A DNA stretch of 64,000 nt. It comes from Aquipseudomonas guryensis. GTDB taxonomy: Bacteria > Pseudomonadota > Gammaproteobacteria > Pseudomonadales > Pseudomonadaceae. The stretch spans positions 470,582 to 534,581 of the forward strand of contig NZ_JACJFN010000004.1 in NCBI RefSeq assembly GCF_014164785.1. The letters are read 5' to 3'. Under the pieces are notes generated by a model. That model did not search any database, was not told the DNA's origin, and was given only the letters and a program-made list of their open reading frames with translations. Positions within the stretch are counted from its first letter, which is position 1, and every line of letters begins with the position of its first letter. This document shows, one piece after another, positions 52,360-60,538 of this stretch. A program made the position numbers and the translations under genes.

Positions 52360-52554
52360 ATGCCAAAGATGAAAACTAAGAGTGGTGCAGCCAAGCGTTT
52401 TCTCAAAACCGCTACTGGCTTCAAGCACAAGCACGCTTTCAAGAGTCACATCCTGACCAAGATGTCCACTAAGCGTAAGCGTCACCTGCGCGGTAGCACC
52501 ATGGTGCATCCGTCCGACGTTGCAAAAGTGGCGCGCATGCTGCGCGTTCGTTAA
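52360..52554 (+). CDS. rpmI: 50S ribosomal protein L35
   Basis: 64 residues, the exact L35 size. K-M-K-T-K-S-G-A-A-K-R-F at the start, H-K-H-A-F-K-S-H-I-L and K-R-K-R-H-L-R-G-S in the middle are diagnostic. The ATG follows TGCGGAGTATCCGAAC. It sits 60 bases after infC and 25 before rplT. In E. coli L20 represses this gene post-transcriptionally; I did not find a clear pseudoknot counterpart by eye. Confidence 0.97.
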   Translation: MPKMKTKSGAAKRFLKTATGFKHKHAFKSHILTKMSTKRKRHLRGSTMVHPSDVAKVARMLRVR

Positions 52555-52579
52555 TCGGTCAAGATAGAGGAAATTACTC

Positions 52580-52936
52580 ATGGCTCGTGTTAAGCGTGGC
52601 GTTATCGCTCGTGCTCGTCACAAAAAAATCCTGAAACTCGCTAAAGGCTACTACGGCGCTCGTTCGCGCGTGTTCCGTGTTGCCAAGCAGGCTGTGATCA
52701 AGGCAGGCCAATACGCCTACCGCGACCGCCGTCAGCGGAAGCGTCAGTTCCGCGCTCTGTGGATCGCTCGTATCAACGCCGGTGCTCGTGTTAACGGTCT
52801 GTCCTACAGCCGTTTCATCGCTGGCCTGAAAAAAGCGTCCATCGAGATCGACCGCAAGGTTCTGGCCGATCTGGCAGTGAACGAAAAAGCGGCGTTTGCT
52901 GCGATTGTCGAGAAAGCTAAGGCCGTTCTGGCTTAA
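52580..52936 (+). CDS. rplT: 50S ribosomal protein L20
   Basis: 118 residues, typical L20. The long basic N-terminal helix has M-A-R-V-K-R-G-V-I-A-R-A-R-H-K-K-I and G-A-R-S-R-V-F-R-V-A-K-Q-A-V, and the globular domain has L-W-I-A-R-I-N-A-G-A-R near 66. It binds 23S rRNA early in assembly and, in enterics, regulates its own operon. AGAGGAAATT precedes the ATG. A strong hairpin follows its stop. Confidence 0.97.
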   Translation: MARVKRGVIARARHKKILKLAKGYYGARSRVFRVAKQAVIKAGQYAYRDRRQRKRQFRALWIARINAGARVNGLSYSRFIAGLKKASIEIDRKVLADLAVNEKAAFAAIVEKAKAVLA

Positions 52937-52949
52937 GTCCCCGACAATC

Positions 52950-52965
52950 ACCGGGCTTGCCCGGT
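52950..52965 (+). promoter_or_regulatory. upstream hairpin in the rplT-pheS gap
   Basis: ACCGGG and CCCGGT pair around CTTG. It precedes the stronger hairpin at 52978-53011 and might form part of an attenuation fold. Confidence 0.4.
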
Positions 52966-52977
52966 GCCAACGTCACC

Positions 52978-53011
52978 AATAGGGGAAGAGCCTTCAAGCT
53001 CTTCCCCTATT
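52978..53011 (+). terminator. strong terminator or attenuator before pheS
   Basis: A perfect 14-base stem (52978-52991 with 52998-53011) with loop CTTCAA is followed by TTGT, so ends in a TATTTTG run. In E. coli this gap holds the pheM attenuator. No Phe-rich leader peptide is seen here. Confidence 0.85.
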
Positions 53012-53030
53012 TTGTATCTGGAGTCCGTAC

Positions 53031-54047
53031 ATGGAAAACCTGGATGCATTGGTCTCGCAAGCGCTTGAGGCCGTGCAACACACCGAAGACGTCAACGCCC
53101 TGGAGCAGCTCCGGGTTCACTATCTTGGCAAGAAAGGCGAGCTGACCGCCCTGATGCAGACCCTCGGCAAGCTTTCCGCCGAAGAGCGCCCACAGGCCGG
53201 TGCCCTGATCAATGCTGCCAAGAACCAGGTTCAGGACGCCCTCAACGCCCGCAAATCCGTGCTCGAGCAGGCTGCGCTGAGCGCCAAGCTCGCCGCCGAA
53301 AAAATCGACGTGACCCTGCCGGGCCGCGGTCAGACCTCTGGTGGTCTGCACCCGGTGACGCGCACGTTGGAGCGTGTCGAACAGTTCTTCACCCATATCG
53401 GCTACAACGTGGCCGAGGGTCCGGAAGTCGAAGACGACTACCACAACTTCGAAGCACTCAACATCCCTGGCCACCATCCGGCGCGGGCGATGCATGACAC
53501 CTTCTATTTCAACGCCAACATGTTGCTGCGTACCCATACCTCGCCGGTACAGGTGCGCACCATGGAATCGCAGCAGCCGCCGATCCGCATCGTTTGCCCC
53601 GGCCGTGTCTATCGCTGCGACTCCGATATCACTCACTCGCCGATGTTCCATCAGGTCGAAGGCCTGCTGATCGACGAGGGCATCAGCTTCGCCGACCTCA
53701 AGGGCACCATCGAGGAATTCCTTAGGGTGTTCTTCGAGAAACCCCTGGGGGTGCGTTTCCGCCCGTCTTTCTTCCCGTTCACCGAGCCATCGGCAGAAGT
53801 CGATATGCAGTGCGTGATGTGCAGTGGCAACGGTTGCCGCGTGTGCAAGCAAACCGGTTGGCTGGAAGTCATGGGTTGCGGCATGGTGCATCCGAACGTG
53901 CTGCGCATGTCCGGCATCGATCCGGAAAAATACCAGGGCTTCGCCTTCGGCATGGGCGTCGAGCGTCTGGCCATGCTGCGTTACGGCGTCAATGACTTGC
54001 GCCTGTTCTTCGATAACGACCTGCGGTTCCTGGCGCAATTCCGCTAG
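53031..54047 (+). CDS. pheS: phenylalanyl-tRNA synthetase alpha subunit
   Basis: 338 residues, class II catalytic subunit. The N-terminal coiled coil (1-85) is followed by H-P-V-T-R-T-L-E-R-V near 105, motif 1 region G-P-E-V-E-D-D-Y-H-N-F-E-A-L-N near 133, motif 2 in C-P-G-R-V-Y-R-C-D near 187 and motif 3 in G-F-A-F-G-M-G-V-E-R-L near 303. It forms the alpha2-beta2 enzyme with PheT. TGGAG is eight bases upstream; it lies directly after the hairpin at 52978-53011. Confidence 0.97.
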   Translation: MENLDALVSQALEAVQHTEDVNALEQLRVHYLGKKGELTALMQTLGKLSAEERPQAGALINAAKNQVQDALNARKSVLEQAALSAKLAAEKIDVTLPGRGQTSGGLHPVTRTLERVEQFFTHIGYNVAEGPEVEDDYHNFEALNIPGHHPARAMHDTFYFNANMLLRTHTSPVQVRTMESQQPPIRIVCPGRVYRCDSDITHSPMFHQVEGLLIDEGISFADLKGTIEEFLRVFFEKPLGVRFRPSFFPFTEPSAEVDMQCVMCSGNGCRVCKQTGWLEVMGCGMVHPNVLRMSGIDPEKYQGFAFGMGVERLAMLRYGVNDLRLFFDNDLRFLAQFR

Positions 54048-54089
54048 GCCACATGACCCGTATCGAATGCGTTCAGGAGAACAGACAGT

Positions 54090-56468
54090 ATGAAATTCAG
54101 TGAACAGTGGCTGCGCAGCTGGGTCAATCCGCCGGTCTCGCGTGACGAGCTGGTGGCCCGCCTGTCCATGGTCGGCCTCGAAGTAGACAGCGTTACCCCG
54201 GCGGCTGGCGAGTTCAGCGGCATCGTGATCGGCGAGATCCTCAGCACCGAGCAGCATCCGGATGCTGACAAGCTGCGCGTGTGCCAGGTCAGCAATGGCA
54301 GCGAGAGCTTTCAGGTGGTCTGCGGTGCGCCGAATGCGCGCCCGGGTATCAAGATCCCGTTCGCCATGATCGGCGCCGAGCTGCCGGGCGACTTCAAGAT
54401 CAAGAAGGCCAAGCTGCGCGGCGTCGAGTCCAACGGCATGCTCTGCTCGGCCTCCGAGCTGCAGATCAGCGACGACAACAGTGGCCTGATGGAGCTGGCG
54501 GCCGATGCGCCGGTGGGTGGCAACATCCGTGACTATCTGGGTCTGGATGACGCCAGCATCGAGCTGGGCCTGACGCCGAACCGTGGCGACTGCCTGTCCC
54601 TGGCCGGGCTGGCCCGCGAAGTAGGGGCCATCTACGCTGCTCAGGTTTCTCCGCTGACGATTGCTCCGGTTGTTCCGGCCCATGACGAAGTTCGTCCGGT
54701 TGAAGTACTGGCGCCCAAGGCTTGCCCGCGCTACCTGGGCCGCGTCATTCGCAATGTCGACCTGTCCAAGCCAACTCCATTGTGGATGGTCGAACGCCTG
54801 CGTCGTTCCGATATTCGCAGCATCGATGCGGCAGTGGATATCACCAACTACGTGATGCTCGAACTTGGCCAGCCCATGCATGCCTTCGATCTCGCCGAGA
54901 TCAATGGGGGCATCCGTGTGCGCATGGCAGAGGAGGGCGAGAAGCTGGTTCTGCTGGATAGCCAGGAAGTCAGCCTGCGTGCCGACACCCTGGTGATCGC
55001 CGACCATCAACGCGCCCTGGCCATCGCCGGCGTGATGGGTGGCGAGCACAGTGGCGTGAGCGCCAAGACCCGCGATCTGTTCCTCGAAAGCGCGTTCTTC
55101 GACACCATCGCCCTGGCCGGCAAGGCCCGTTCCTATGGCCTGCACACCGACTCCTCGCACCGCTTCGAGCGGGGCGTGGATTCGCAGCTGGCGCGCCAGG
55201 CCATCGAGCGTGCTACGGCGCTGCTGCTGGAGATCGTCGGCGGTGAAGCCGGCCCGGTCATTGAAGCCGTGAGCCAGGCCGATCTGCCACAGATCCCGCC
55301 GATCACCCTGCGTGCCGAGCGCATCGACCAGATGCTGGGCATGCAGATGGATGCCGCGGAAGTTGAGCGTCTGCTCACTGCCCTGGGGCTGAGTGTATCT
55401 GTGCAAGGCGCAGGCATCTGGCTGGTCGGTGTGCCGAGCCATCGCTTCGATATCAGCCTGGAAGTGGACCTGATCGAAGAACTGGGTCGCCTGTATGGCT
55501 ACAACCGTCTGCCGGTGCGCTACCCGCAGGCGCGCCTGGCTCCGCAGGCCAAGAGCGAGGCGCGCGCCGAGCTGGCGACCCTGCGTCGGCTGCTGGTGGC
55601 GCGCGGTTATCAGGAAGCGATCACCTACAGCTTCATCGATCCCAAGCTGTTCGCCCTGTTCAATCCGGGTGTCGAGCCACTGCAACTGGCCAATCCGATC
55701 TCCGCCGATATGGCCGCCATGCGCTCCTCGCTGTGGCCGGGCCTGGTCAAGGCGCTGCAACACAACCTCAATCGTCAGCAATCGCGCGTGCGTCTGTTCG
55801 AAAGCGGTCTGCGCTTCGTCGGTCAGCTCGAAGGGCTGAAGCAGGAAGCCATGCTAGCCGGTGTGCTTACTGGCAGCCGCTTGCCGGAAGGTTGGGCGCA
55901 TGGTCGTGACGATGTCGATTTCTATGATCTGAAGGCCGATGTCGAGGCGCTGCTGGGCTCCGCAGGTTCGGCGCTGGAGTTCAGTTTCGCTCTTGGCGAG
56001 CATGCCGCGTTGCATCCGGGGCAAACTGCACGCATCGAGCGCGACGGGCGTCTGGTTGGCTTCATCGGTGCGCTGCATCCGGAGCTGGCCAAGACCTTGG
56101 GCATCGATCAACCGGTCTATCTGTTCGAGCTGGTGCTGGCTGAAGTGTCGCAAGGGCGCATGCCGAAGTTCAGCGAACTGTCGCGCTTCCCCGAGGTGCG
56201 CCGTGACCTGGCTTTGCTGGCCGATCGTGAGCTACCGGCCGAGTCGGTACTGGCCTGTATTCGCGAAGCGGCAGGCGAGTGGCTGACGGATCTCAGGCTG
56301 TTTGACGTGTATCACGGTAAAGGTATTGATCCGCATAGAAAAAGCCTGGCCGTCGGCTTGACCTGGCAGCATCCATCGCGCACTCTTAATGACGATGAGG
56401 TGAATACCACAACACAAAATATCCTCACCTCGCTGGAAGAAAGGTTCAACGCCACGTTAAGGAAGTAG
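54090..56468 (+). CDS. pheT: phenylalanyl-tRNA synthetase beta subunit
   Basis: 792 residues, normal length. An N-terminal tRNA-binding (EMAP/OB) domain (about 39-150, with A-D-K-L-R-V-C-Q-V and G-A-P-N-A-R-P-G), the B3/B4 editing domain (about 215-400), B5 domain, catalytic-like domain and the C-terminal FDX-ACB anticodon-binding domain (about 700-790). It binds tRNA-Phe and edits Tyr. The gap after pheS is 42 bases with CAGGAG upstream. Last gene before ihfA, only three bases before its start. Confidence 0.97.
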   Translation: MKFSEQWLRSWVNPPVSRDELVARLSMVGLEVDSVTPAAGEFSGIVIGEILSTEQHPDADKLRVCQVSNGSESFQVVCGAPNARPGIKIPFAMIGAELPGDFKIKKAKLRGVESNGMLCSASELQISDDNSGLMELAADAPVGGNIRDYLGLDDASIELGLTPNRGDCLSLAGLAREVGAIYAAQVSPLTIAPVVPAHDEVRPVEVLAPKACPRYLGRVIRNVDLSKPTPLWMVERLRRSDIRSIDAAVDITNYVMLELGQPMHAFDLAEINGGIRVRMAEEGEKLVLLDSQEVSLRADTLVIADHQRALAIAGVMGGEHSGVSAKTRDLFLESAFFDTIALAGKARSYGLHTDSSHRFERGVDSQLARQAIERATALLLEIVGGEAGPVIEAVSQADLPQIPPITLRAERIDQMLGMQMDAAEVERLLTALGLSVSVQGAGIWLVGVPSHRFDISLEVDLIEELGRLYGYNRLPVRYPQARLAPQAKSEARAELATLRRLLVARGYQEAITYSFIDPKLFALFNPGVEPLQLANPISADMAAMRSSLWPGLVKALQHNLNRQQSRVRLFESGLRFVGQLEGLKQEAMLAGVLTGSRLPEGWAHGRDDVDFYDLKADVEALLGSAGSALEFSFALGEHAALHPGQTARIERDGRLVGFIGALHPELAKTLGIDQPVYLFELVLAEVSQGRMPKFSELSRFPEVRRDLALLADRELPAESVLACIREAAGEWLTDLRLFDVYHGKGIDPHRKSLAVGLTWQHPSRTLNDDEVNTTTQNILTSLEERFNATLRK

Positions 56469-56471
56469 CGT

Positions 56472-56774
56472 ATGGGGGCTCTGACGAAAGCTGAGATGGC
56501 GGAACGTCTGTATGAAGAGCTTGGCCTGAATAAACGGGAAGCCAAGGAATTGGTCGAACTGTTTTTTGAAGAGATCCGCCACGCGCTGGAGGATAACGAG
56601 CAGGTCAAGCTGTCCGGTTTCGGCAACTTTGACCTGCGCGACAAGCGCCAGCGTCCGGGTCGCAATCCGAAAACAGGCGAAGAAATCCCAATCACGGCTC
56701 GCCGTGTTGTCACCTTTCGTCCCGGCCAGAAACTGAAGGCCAGAGTTGAGGCATATGCTGGAACCAAGTCATAA
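56472..56774 (+). CDS. ihfA: integration host factor alpha subunit
   Basis: 100 residues, standard size. M-G-A-L-T-K-A-E-M-A-E-R-L-Y-E at the start, L-F-F-E-E-I near 29, K-L-S-G-F-G-N-F near 46 and the DNA-intercalating R-N-P-K-T-G-E-E-I-P near 63. IHF bends DNA and is a heterodimer with IhfB. GGAAG precedes the start. In pseudomonads and enterics ihfA is regularly downstream of pheT. Confidence 0.97.
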   Translation: MGALTKAEMAERLYEELGLNKREAKELVELFFEEIRHALEDNEQVKLSGFGNFDLRDKRQRPGRNPKTGEEIPITARRVVTFRPGQKLKARVEAYAGTKS

Positions 56775-57111
56775 CGACGAGCTGCCGCCCATCCCTGGCA
56801 AACGCTACTTCACCATCGGTGAGGTGAGCGATCTGTGCGCAGTAAAGCCGCATGTGCTGCGTTACTGGGAGCAGGAATTTCCCCAGCTCAATCCGGTAAA
56901 GCGCCGTGGAAACCGTCGTTATTATCAGCGCCAGGATGTGCTGATGATTCGACAGATCCGCGCCTTGTTGTATGACCAAGGCTTCACCATCGGCGGTGCG
57001 CGTCAGCGCTTGTCGGGCGATGAAGCCAAGGATGATACGACGCAGTACAAGCAGATGATCCGGCAGATGATTGTCGAGCTGGAAGATGTTCTACAGGTGC
57101 TCCGCAAGTAA
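56755..57111 (+). CDS. MerR family transcriptional regulator
   Basis: 118 residues. The winged helix-turn-helix is at about 18-85 (Y-F-T-I-G-E-V-S-D-L-C-A-V-K-P-H-V-L-R-Y-W-E, then R-G-N-R-R-Y-Y-Q), followed by a helical dimerisation tail. There is no metal-binding Cys motif or effector domain, so this is the short MerR type always found between ihfA and tRNA-Pro in Pseudomonas. ATG at 56755 overlaps ihfA by 20 bases. Target unknown. Confidence 0.94.
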   Translation: MLEPSHNDELPPIPGKRYFTIGEVSDLCAVKPHVLRYWEQEFPQLNPVKRRGNRRYYQRQDVLMIRQIRALLYDQGFTIGGARQRLSGDEAKDDTTQYKQMIRQMIVELEDVLQVLRK

Positions 57112-57193
57112 CCTCGTAGCAGCAAAAAAAACTTCCACAATTCAGCAGCTTATTGTAAAGTCCACCCCGCTTCCGGTGACACGGAAGCATCGT

Positions 57194-57270
57194 CGGGGCG
57201 TAGCGCAGCCCGGTAGCGCACTTGCATGGGGTGCAAGGGGTCGAGTGTTCGAATCACTCCGTCCCGACCA
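57194..57270 (+). tRNA. tRNA-Pro (anticodon GGG)
   Basis: 77 bases with encoded CCA. CGGGGCG and CGTCCCG form the acceptor stem, CTTGC/GCAAG the anticodon stem with GGG at 57228-57230, and TTCGAAT is in the T loop. It follows the MerR gene by 82 bases. Confidence 0.97.
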
Positions 57271-57638
57271 TATAATCCCAACATCAAAGCCTGGTCAGAA
57301 ATGACTGGGCTTTTTTGTTTTCTGGATTTGCACTAGGTGATTCTCGTAGGTGCAGTGGCTCCAGTATCGGATTAGTGCCTCTCTGACGTTTCTCTCTCAT
57401 AACTGCCTGTTGCGCGCCGACGAATATCGATCCTCCACGTTAGTGCAGCTAGGCTTCACTGCATGCCTTCGCCATTGCATCCTAAGCGGTAGATTTGATC
57501 TCTGTCTTTGGATTCATCGACCAGCGGTTCTTACGTTTAAATTATGACTGACATATATTTGGTTCGTGATTGAAATCCAGCATTGGCGGGCTGCAGTTAG
57601 AGCCGCACAGACATCAAGCTGCGTACGGGAGAATGGCT
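57271..57638. other. gap after tRNA-Pro, no gene called
   Basis: Contains the terminator at 57286-57316 and then a lower-GC stretch of about 300 bases (57317-57620) before the SDR gene. A 65-codon reading at 57350-57547 lacks a ribosome site and has a non-coding composition. No repeats or promoters are clear. Confidence 0.5.
57286..57316 (+). terminator. intrinsic terminator after tRNA-Pro
   Basis: AAAGCCTGGTCA and TGACTGGGCTTT pair around GAAA with one wobble, ending in T6. Confidence 0.9.
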
Positions 57639-58433
57639 ATGAGCAAGCAACATGCGATGGGCTTGGCACTGGTTACTGGTGCTTCGTCGGGGATTGGCGC
57701 CACCTATGCTGAGCGCCTGGCGCAGCGTGGCTATGACCTGCTCTTGGTGGCGCGCGATCTGCAGCGGCTTGAAGCCATGGCCGGGCGTCTGGCTCAGGAA
57801 TATGGTGTGGCAGTGGAAGTGCTCAAGGCTGATCTCACGCGCAAGGACGACATGCGTTTGGTCGAGCAGCGCCTGCGCAGTGACGCCAGTATCAGCCTGC
57901 TGGTCAACAATGCCGGGGTGGCTCTAAACGGTAGCCTTGCCGAAGCCGATCTGGATCGCGCCGATGATCTGATCCAGCTCAACGTGGTTGCGCTGACCCG
58001 CCTGGCTGCGGCAGCGGCGGCTAGCTTCAGTGGTGCCGGGCGGGGCGGCATCATCAATATTGCTTCGGTTGTGGCTCTGGCTCCGGAAATGTTCAACGCC
58101 ATTTACAGCGCCTCGAAAGCCTATGTGCTGAGCCTAACCCAGACTCTGCACAGCGAAGTCGGCAAGCTGGGTGTGCAGGTTCAGGCAGTGTTGCCTGGCG
58201 TGACGCGCACGGAGATATGGGAGCGCTCGGGGCTCGATGAGGCGGCTCTGCCGGCAGAGATGATCATGGAGGTCGGCGAGATGGTCGATGCTGCGCTGGC
58301 CGGTTTCGATCAGGGCGAGCTGGTAACGATTCCGTCATTGCCGGATGCCGCCGACTGGCAGGCATTTGTCGGTGCGCGCGCCAAGCTCGGGCCCAACCTG
58401 TCGCGTAACAAGGCGGCGGCTCGATACAAATAA
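57639..58433 (+). CDS. SDR family NAD(P)-dependent oxidoreductase
   Basis: 264 residues. T-G-A-S-S-G-I-G near 14, L-V-N-N-A-G near 89, N-I-A-S-V-V and Y-S-A-S-K-A near 155. A close paralogue of the SDR at 46657: shared Y-A-E-R-L-A-x-R-G-Y-D-L segment, the G-F-D-Q-G-E-L element and the end L-G-P-N-L-S-R. Start at 57639 is seven bases after GGGAG; ATG 57633 is too close. It converges on a TetR gene through a bidirectional terminator. Substrate unknown. Confidence 0.9.
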   Translation: MSKQHAMGLALVTGASSGIGATYAERLAQRGYDLLLVARDLQRLEAMAGRLAQEYGVAVEVLKADLTRKDDMRLVEQRLRSDASISLLVNNAGVALNGSLAEADLDRADDLIQLNVVALTRLAAAAAASFSGAGRGGIINIASVVALAPEMFNAIYSASKAYVLSLTQTLHSEVGKLGVQVQAVLPGVTRTEIWERSGLDEAALPAEMIMEVGEMVDAALAGFDQGELVTIPSLPDAADWQAFVGARAKLGPNLSRNKAAARYK

Positions 58434-58447
58434 GCGTGGGTAAATTG

Positions 58448-58480
58448 AAAAGCCCTTTCCGTTAGCGGGAAGGGCTTTTT
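58448..58480. terminator. bidirectional terminator between SDR and TetR genes
   Basis: AAAAGCCCTTTCCG and CGGGAAGGGCTTTTT pair around TTAG with one wobble; A and T runs on both sides. Confidence 0.9.
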
Positions 58481-58493
58481 CATGTGGGGTGAT

Positions 58494-59066
58494 TCAGGCT
58501 TCCGATTGGACTACGGTTTGCTCGATGAGCAATTCTCGGGTGGTTTTCAGCAGGCGATCAGACAGGTGTGGGTCGCTGACGCTGCGTGACAGTAGCAAGG
58601 CCCCGACCATGGCAGAAAACATCAGCACGCTTTGCTCGGCGGCATCCTCGCCGTCGAGCTTTGACTCGAGCATGGCCAGGCGATCCTGGATGAGTTGGTC
58701 GGTAGTCGTGCTGGGTTGGCCGCGTTGCCCCAGCTCGGCGCAGATGGTTGGCAGCGGACAGCCGGCGCCAGGGTCGGCGCGGTGCGCGCTAGAGAGGTAG
58801 CGCGCGATGAACGTGCTCAGCGGCTGATCGCTGGCCATGGCTTCTTGGCTTTTGCTGCGCAGCTGTTCCACGGCATGCAGCAGGGCGGTTTCAACCAGTT
58901 CATCCTTGGATTTGAAATGGGCATAGAAGCCGCCGTGGGTCAGTCCAAGAGTTTTCATCAGGGGCTGTAGACCGGTCGCGCCGACGCCATCGCGCCGGAA
59001 CAGGCGTGCGGCTTCTTCGATGATGCGCTGATGGGTCTGGGCTTTGTGTTCCTGTGAGTAGCGCAT
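58494..59066 (-). CDS. TetR family transcriptional regulator
   Basis: 190 residues. The N-terminal helix-turn-helix (about 10-55) has I-I-E-E-A-A-R-L-F-R-R-D-G-V-G-A-T-G-L and L-T-H-G-G-F-Y-A-H-F-K-S-K-D-E-L-V, typical of the NemR/AcuR-like branch, and a C-terminal helical ligand domain keeps C-P-L-P-T-I-C. It reads the same way as the thiolase 132 bases upstream and converges with the SDR; either may be its target. Ligand unknown. Confidence 0.9.
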   Translation of the reverse strand: MRYSQEHKAQTHQRIIEEAARLFRRDGVGATGLQPLMKTLGLTHGGFYAHFKSKDELVETALLHAVEQLRSKSQEAMASDQPLSTFIARYLSSAHRADPGAGCPLPTICAELGQRGQPSTTTDQLIQDRLAMLESKLDGEDAAEQSVLMFSAMVGALLLSRSVSDPHLSDRLLKTTRELLIEQTVVQSEA

Positions 59067-59126
59067 GGTGGGTCTTGTCTCTTCGGCTTCTTAGGATGCT
59101 GTCTGTCATCTTACCTTTTTTGTCGA

Positions 59127-59153
59127 TCCCTGGCTGATGTCTGCAGCCAGGGA
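59127..59153. other. GC-rich hairpin between thiolase and TetR genes
   Basis: TCCCTGGCTG and CAGCCAGGGA pair perfectly around a 7-base loop. It lies between two genes of the same direction; no T run on the relevant strand, so function is uncertain. Confidence 0.45.
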
Positions 59154-59198
59154 CTGCGGACGGGGAAGGGTTGTGACGGGCTCTTCCCCAGAGACACC

Positions 59199-60335
59199 TC
59201 AGTTGTCGACGGCTTCAAGCAGGGTGGCTACGCCCTGGCCACCGGCGATGCATTGGGTGGCAATGGCATAGCGGCCGCCGGTGCGCTTGAGCAGGGAGGC
59301 GGCCTTGCCGGTGATCCGTGCTCCGGTGGCGCCCAGGGGATGACCTAGGGCGAGGGCGCCGCCATCCAGATTGACCTTGGCCATATCCAGGCCGAGTTCG
59401 CGTATGCAGGCAATCGACTGGCTGGCGAAAGCCTCGTTGATCTCCACGAGGTCGATGTCGGCGATGCTCAGGCCGGCGCGCTGCAATACCTTGCGCGTTG
59501 CCACTACCGGCCCCATGCCCATGATCTCGGGTGCGCAGCCGCCCACAGCCACAGCCTTGATCCGCGCCAGGATGTCCAGCTTGTGCTGGCGAGCGAAGGC
59601 TTCGGTGCAGACCAAGACGGCAGCGCTGCCATCGGTCAGTGGCGATGAGGTGGCGGCGGTGACACTACCGCCGAAGGCCGGCTTGAGACCGGCGAGAGAC
59701 TCGAGGTTGGTTCCTGGACGAATGCAGCCATCTTCACTGACCTGGCCGTCGGGCGTGTCGATGCTGACGATTTCGTCGGCCAGCAGGCCAAGCGCCCGGG
59801 CGTTGGCGGCCTTGGCGTGGGATTCGACGGCCATTGCTTCCTGCTCGCTCCGGCTGACCGCAAAGCGCTTGGCCACTTCTTCGGCGGTGTGTCCCATGGC
59901 CATGTAGACCTGCGGGAAGCTGCCCATCAGCGTCGGGTTGGGTGAGATGTTGAAGCCGCCCATGGGCACGCGAGTCATGGATTCGACCCCGGCGCAGATG
60001 AAGGCCTCGCCGGCGCCGAGCATGATTTGGCCTGCGGCGAAGTGCACGGCAGTCATCGACGAACCGCAGAAGCGGTTGACCGTGGCGCCGCCCAGGGTTT
60101 CCGGAAAGCCTGCGCGGAAGCTGGCGATGCGGGCGATGTTCATGCCCTGTTCGGCTTCGGGGTAAGCGCAACCCATGATCACGTCTTCAATGTGTTCGGG
60201 ATCCAGGTCGAGTTTGCCGATCAGGCCACGGAGAACCTGAGCTGCCAGGTCGTCGGGGCGGATATTGATCAGGCCGCCTTTCTTGGCGAAGTGGAAAGGC
60301 GAACGGGCAAAACCTGCGATAACGATGGACGACAT
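59199..60335 (-). CDS. thiolase family protein (acetyl-CoA C-acyltransferase)
   Basis: 378 residues. Acyl Cys C90 in V-N-R-F-C-G-S-S-M, N-E-A-F-A-S-Q near 302, G-G-A-L-A-L-G-H-P-L-G-A-T-G near 330 and second Cys in Q-C-I-A-G-G-Q-G near 365: all catalytic elements present. It is shorter than PcaF and belongs to the FadA-like degradative group. Upstream on the same strand is a PaaI-type thioesterase, and no FadB partner is adjacent. Possible acyl-CoA degradation or synthesis role; substrate not determined. Confidence 0.92.
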   Translation of the reverse strand: MSSIVIAGFARSPFHFAKKGGLINIRPDDLAAQVLRGLIGKLDLDPEHIEDVIMGCAYPEAEQGMNIARIASFRAGFPETLGGATVNRFCGSSMTAVHFAAGQIMLGAGEAFICAGVESMTRVPMGGFNISPNPTLMGSFPQVYMAMGHTAEEVAKRFAVSRSEQEAMAVESHAKAANARALGLLADEIVSIDTPDGQVSEDGCIRPGTNLESLAGLKPAFGGSVTAATSSPLTDGSAAVLVCTEAFARQHKLDILARIKAVAVGGCAPEIMGMGPVVATRKVLQRAGLSIADIDLVEINEAFASQSIACIRELGLDMAKVNLDGGALALGHPLGATGARITGKAASLLKRTGGRYAIATQCIAGGQGVATLLEAVDN

Positions 60336-60538
60336 GACAATGCTCCTTGGCTCTGGAGAGAGTGCTCTGTGGTTCTGGATGAATCATGGTTGATTAAAAT
60401 GATAGATGTAATTTTAAATTATTTATAGATGGTGAGTGAAATTTAAAGTAATCGTTCTCGATCTGCGTTCGATCAAGCTGGCGAGCTCAGGCACACCAAC
60501 CAATCCAAACAAGCGGACTGGTTGGGTGAGGGCGCTGG
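60336..60538. other. low-GC thiolase promoter region
   Basis: The part at 60395-60425 is strongly A/T-rich and contains GATGTAATT (60405-60413), also present before the thioesterase/MFS pair at 61115-61123. It probably holds the thiolase promoter on the minus strand. Confidence 0.4.

Noticed and set aside
53007..55781. 924-codon minus-strand ORF opposite pheS-pheT
   Set aside because: Antisense shadow of essential genes; no motifs and no plausible ribosome site.
57350..57547. 65-codon ORF after tRNA-Pro
   Set aside because: No ribosome site, Cys/Leu/Arg-heavy composition, different base use from real neighbours.
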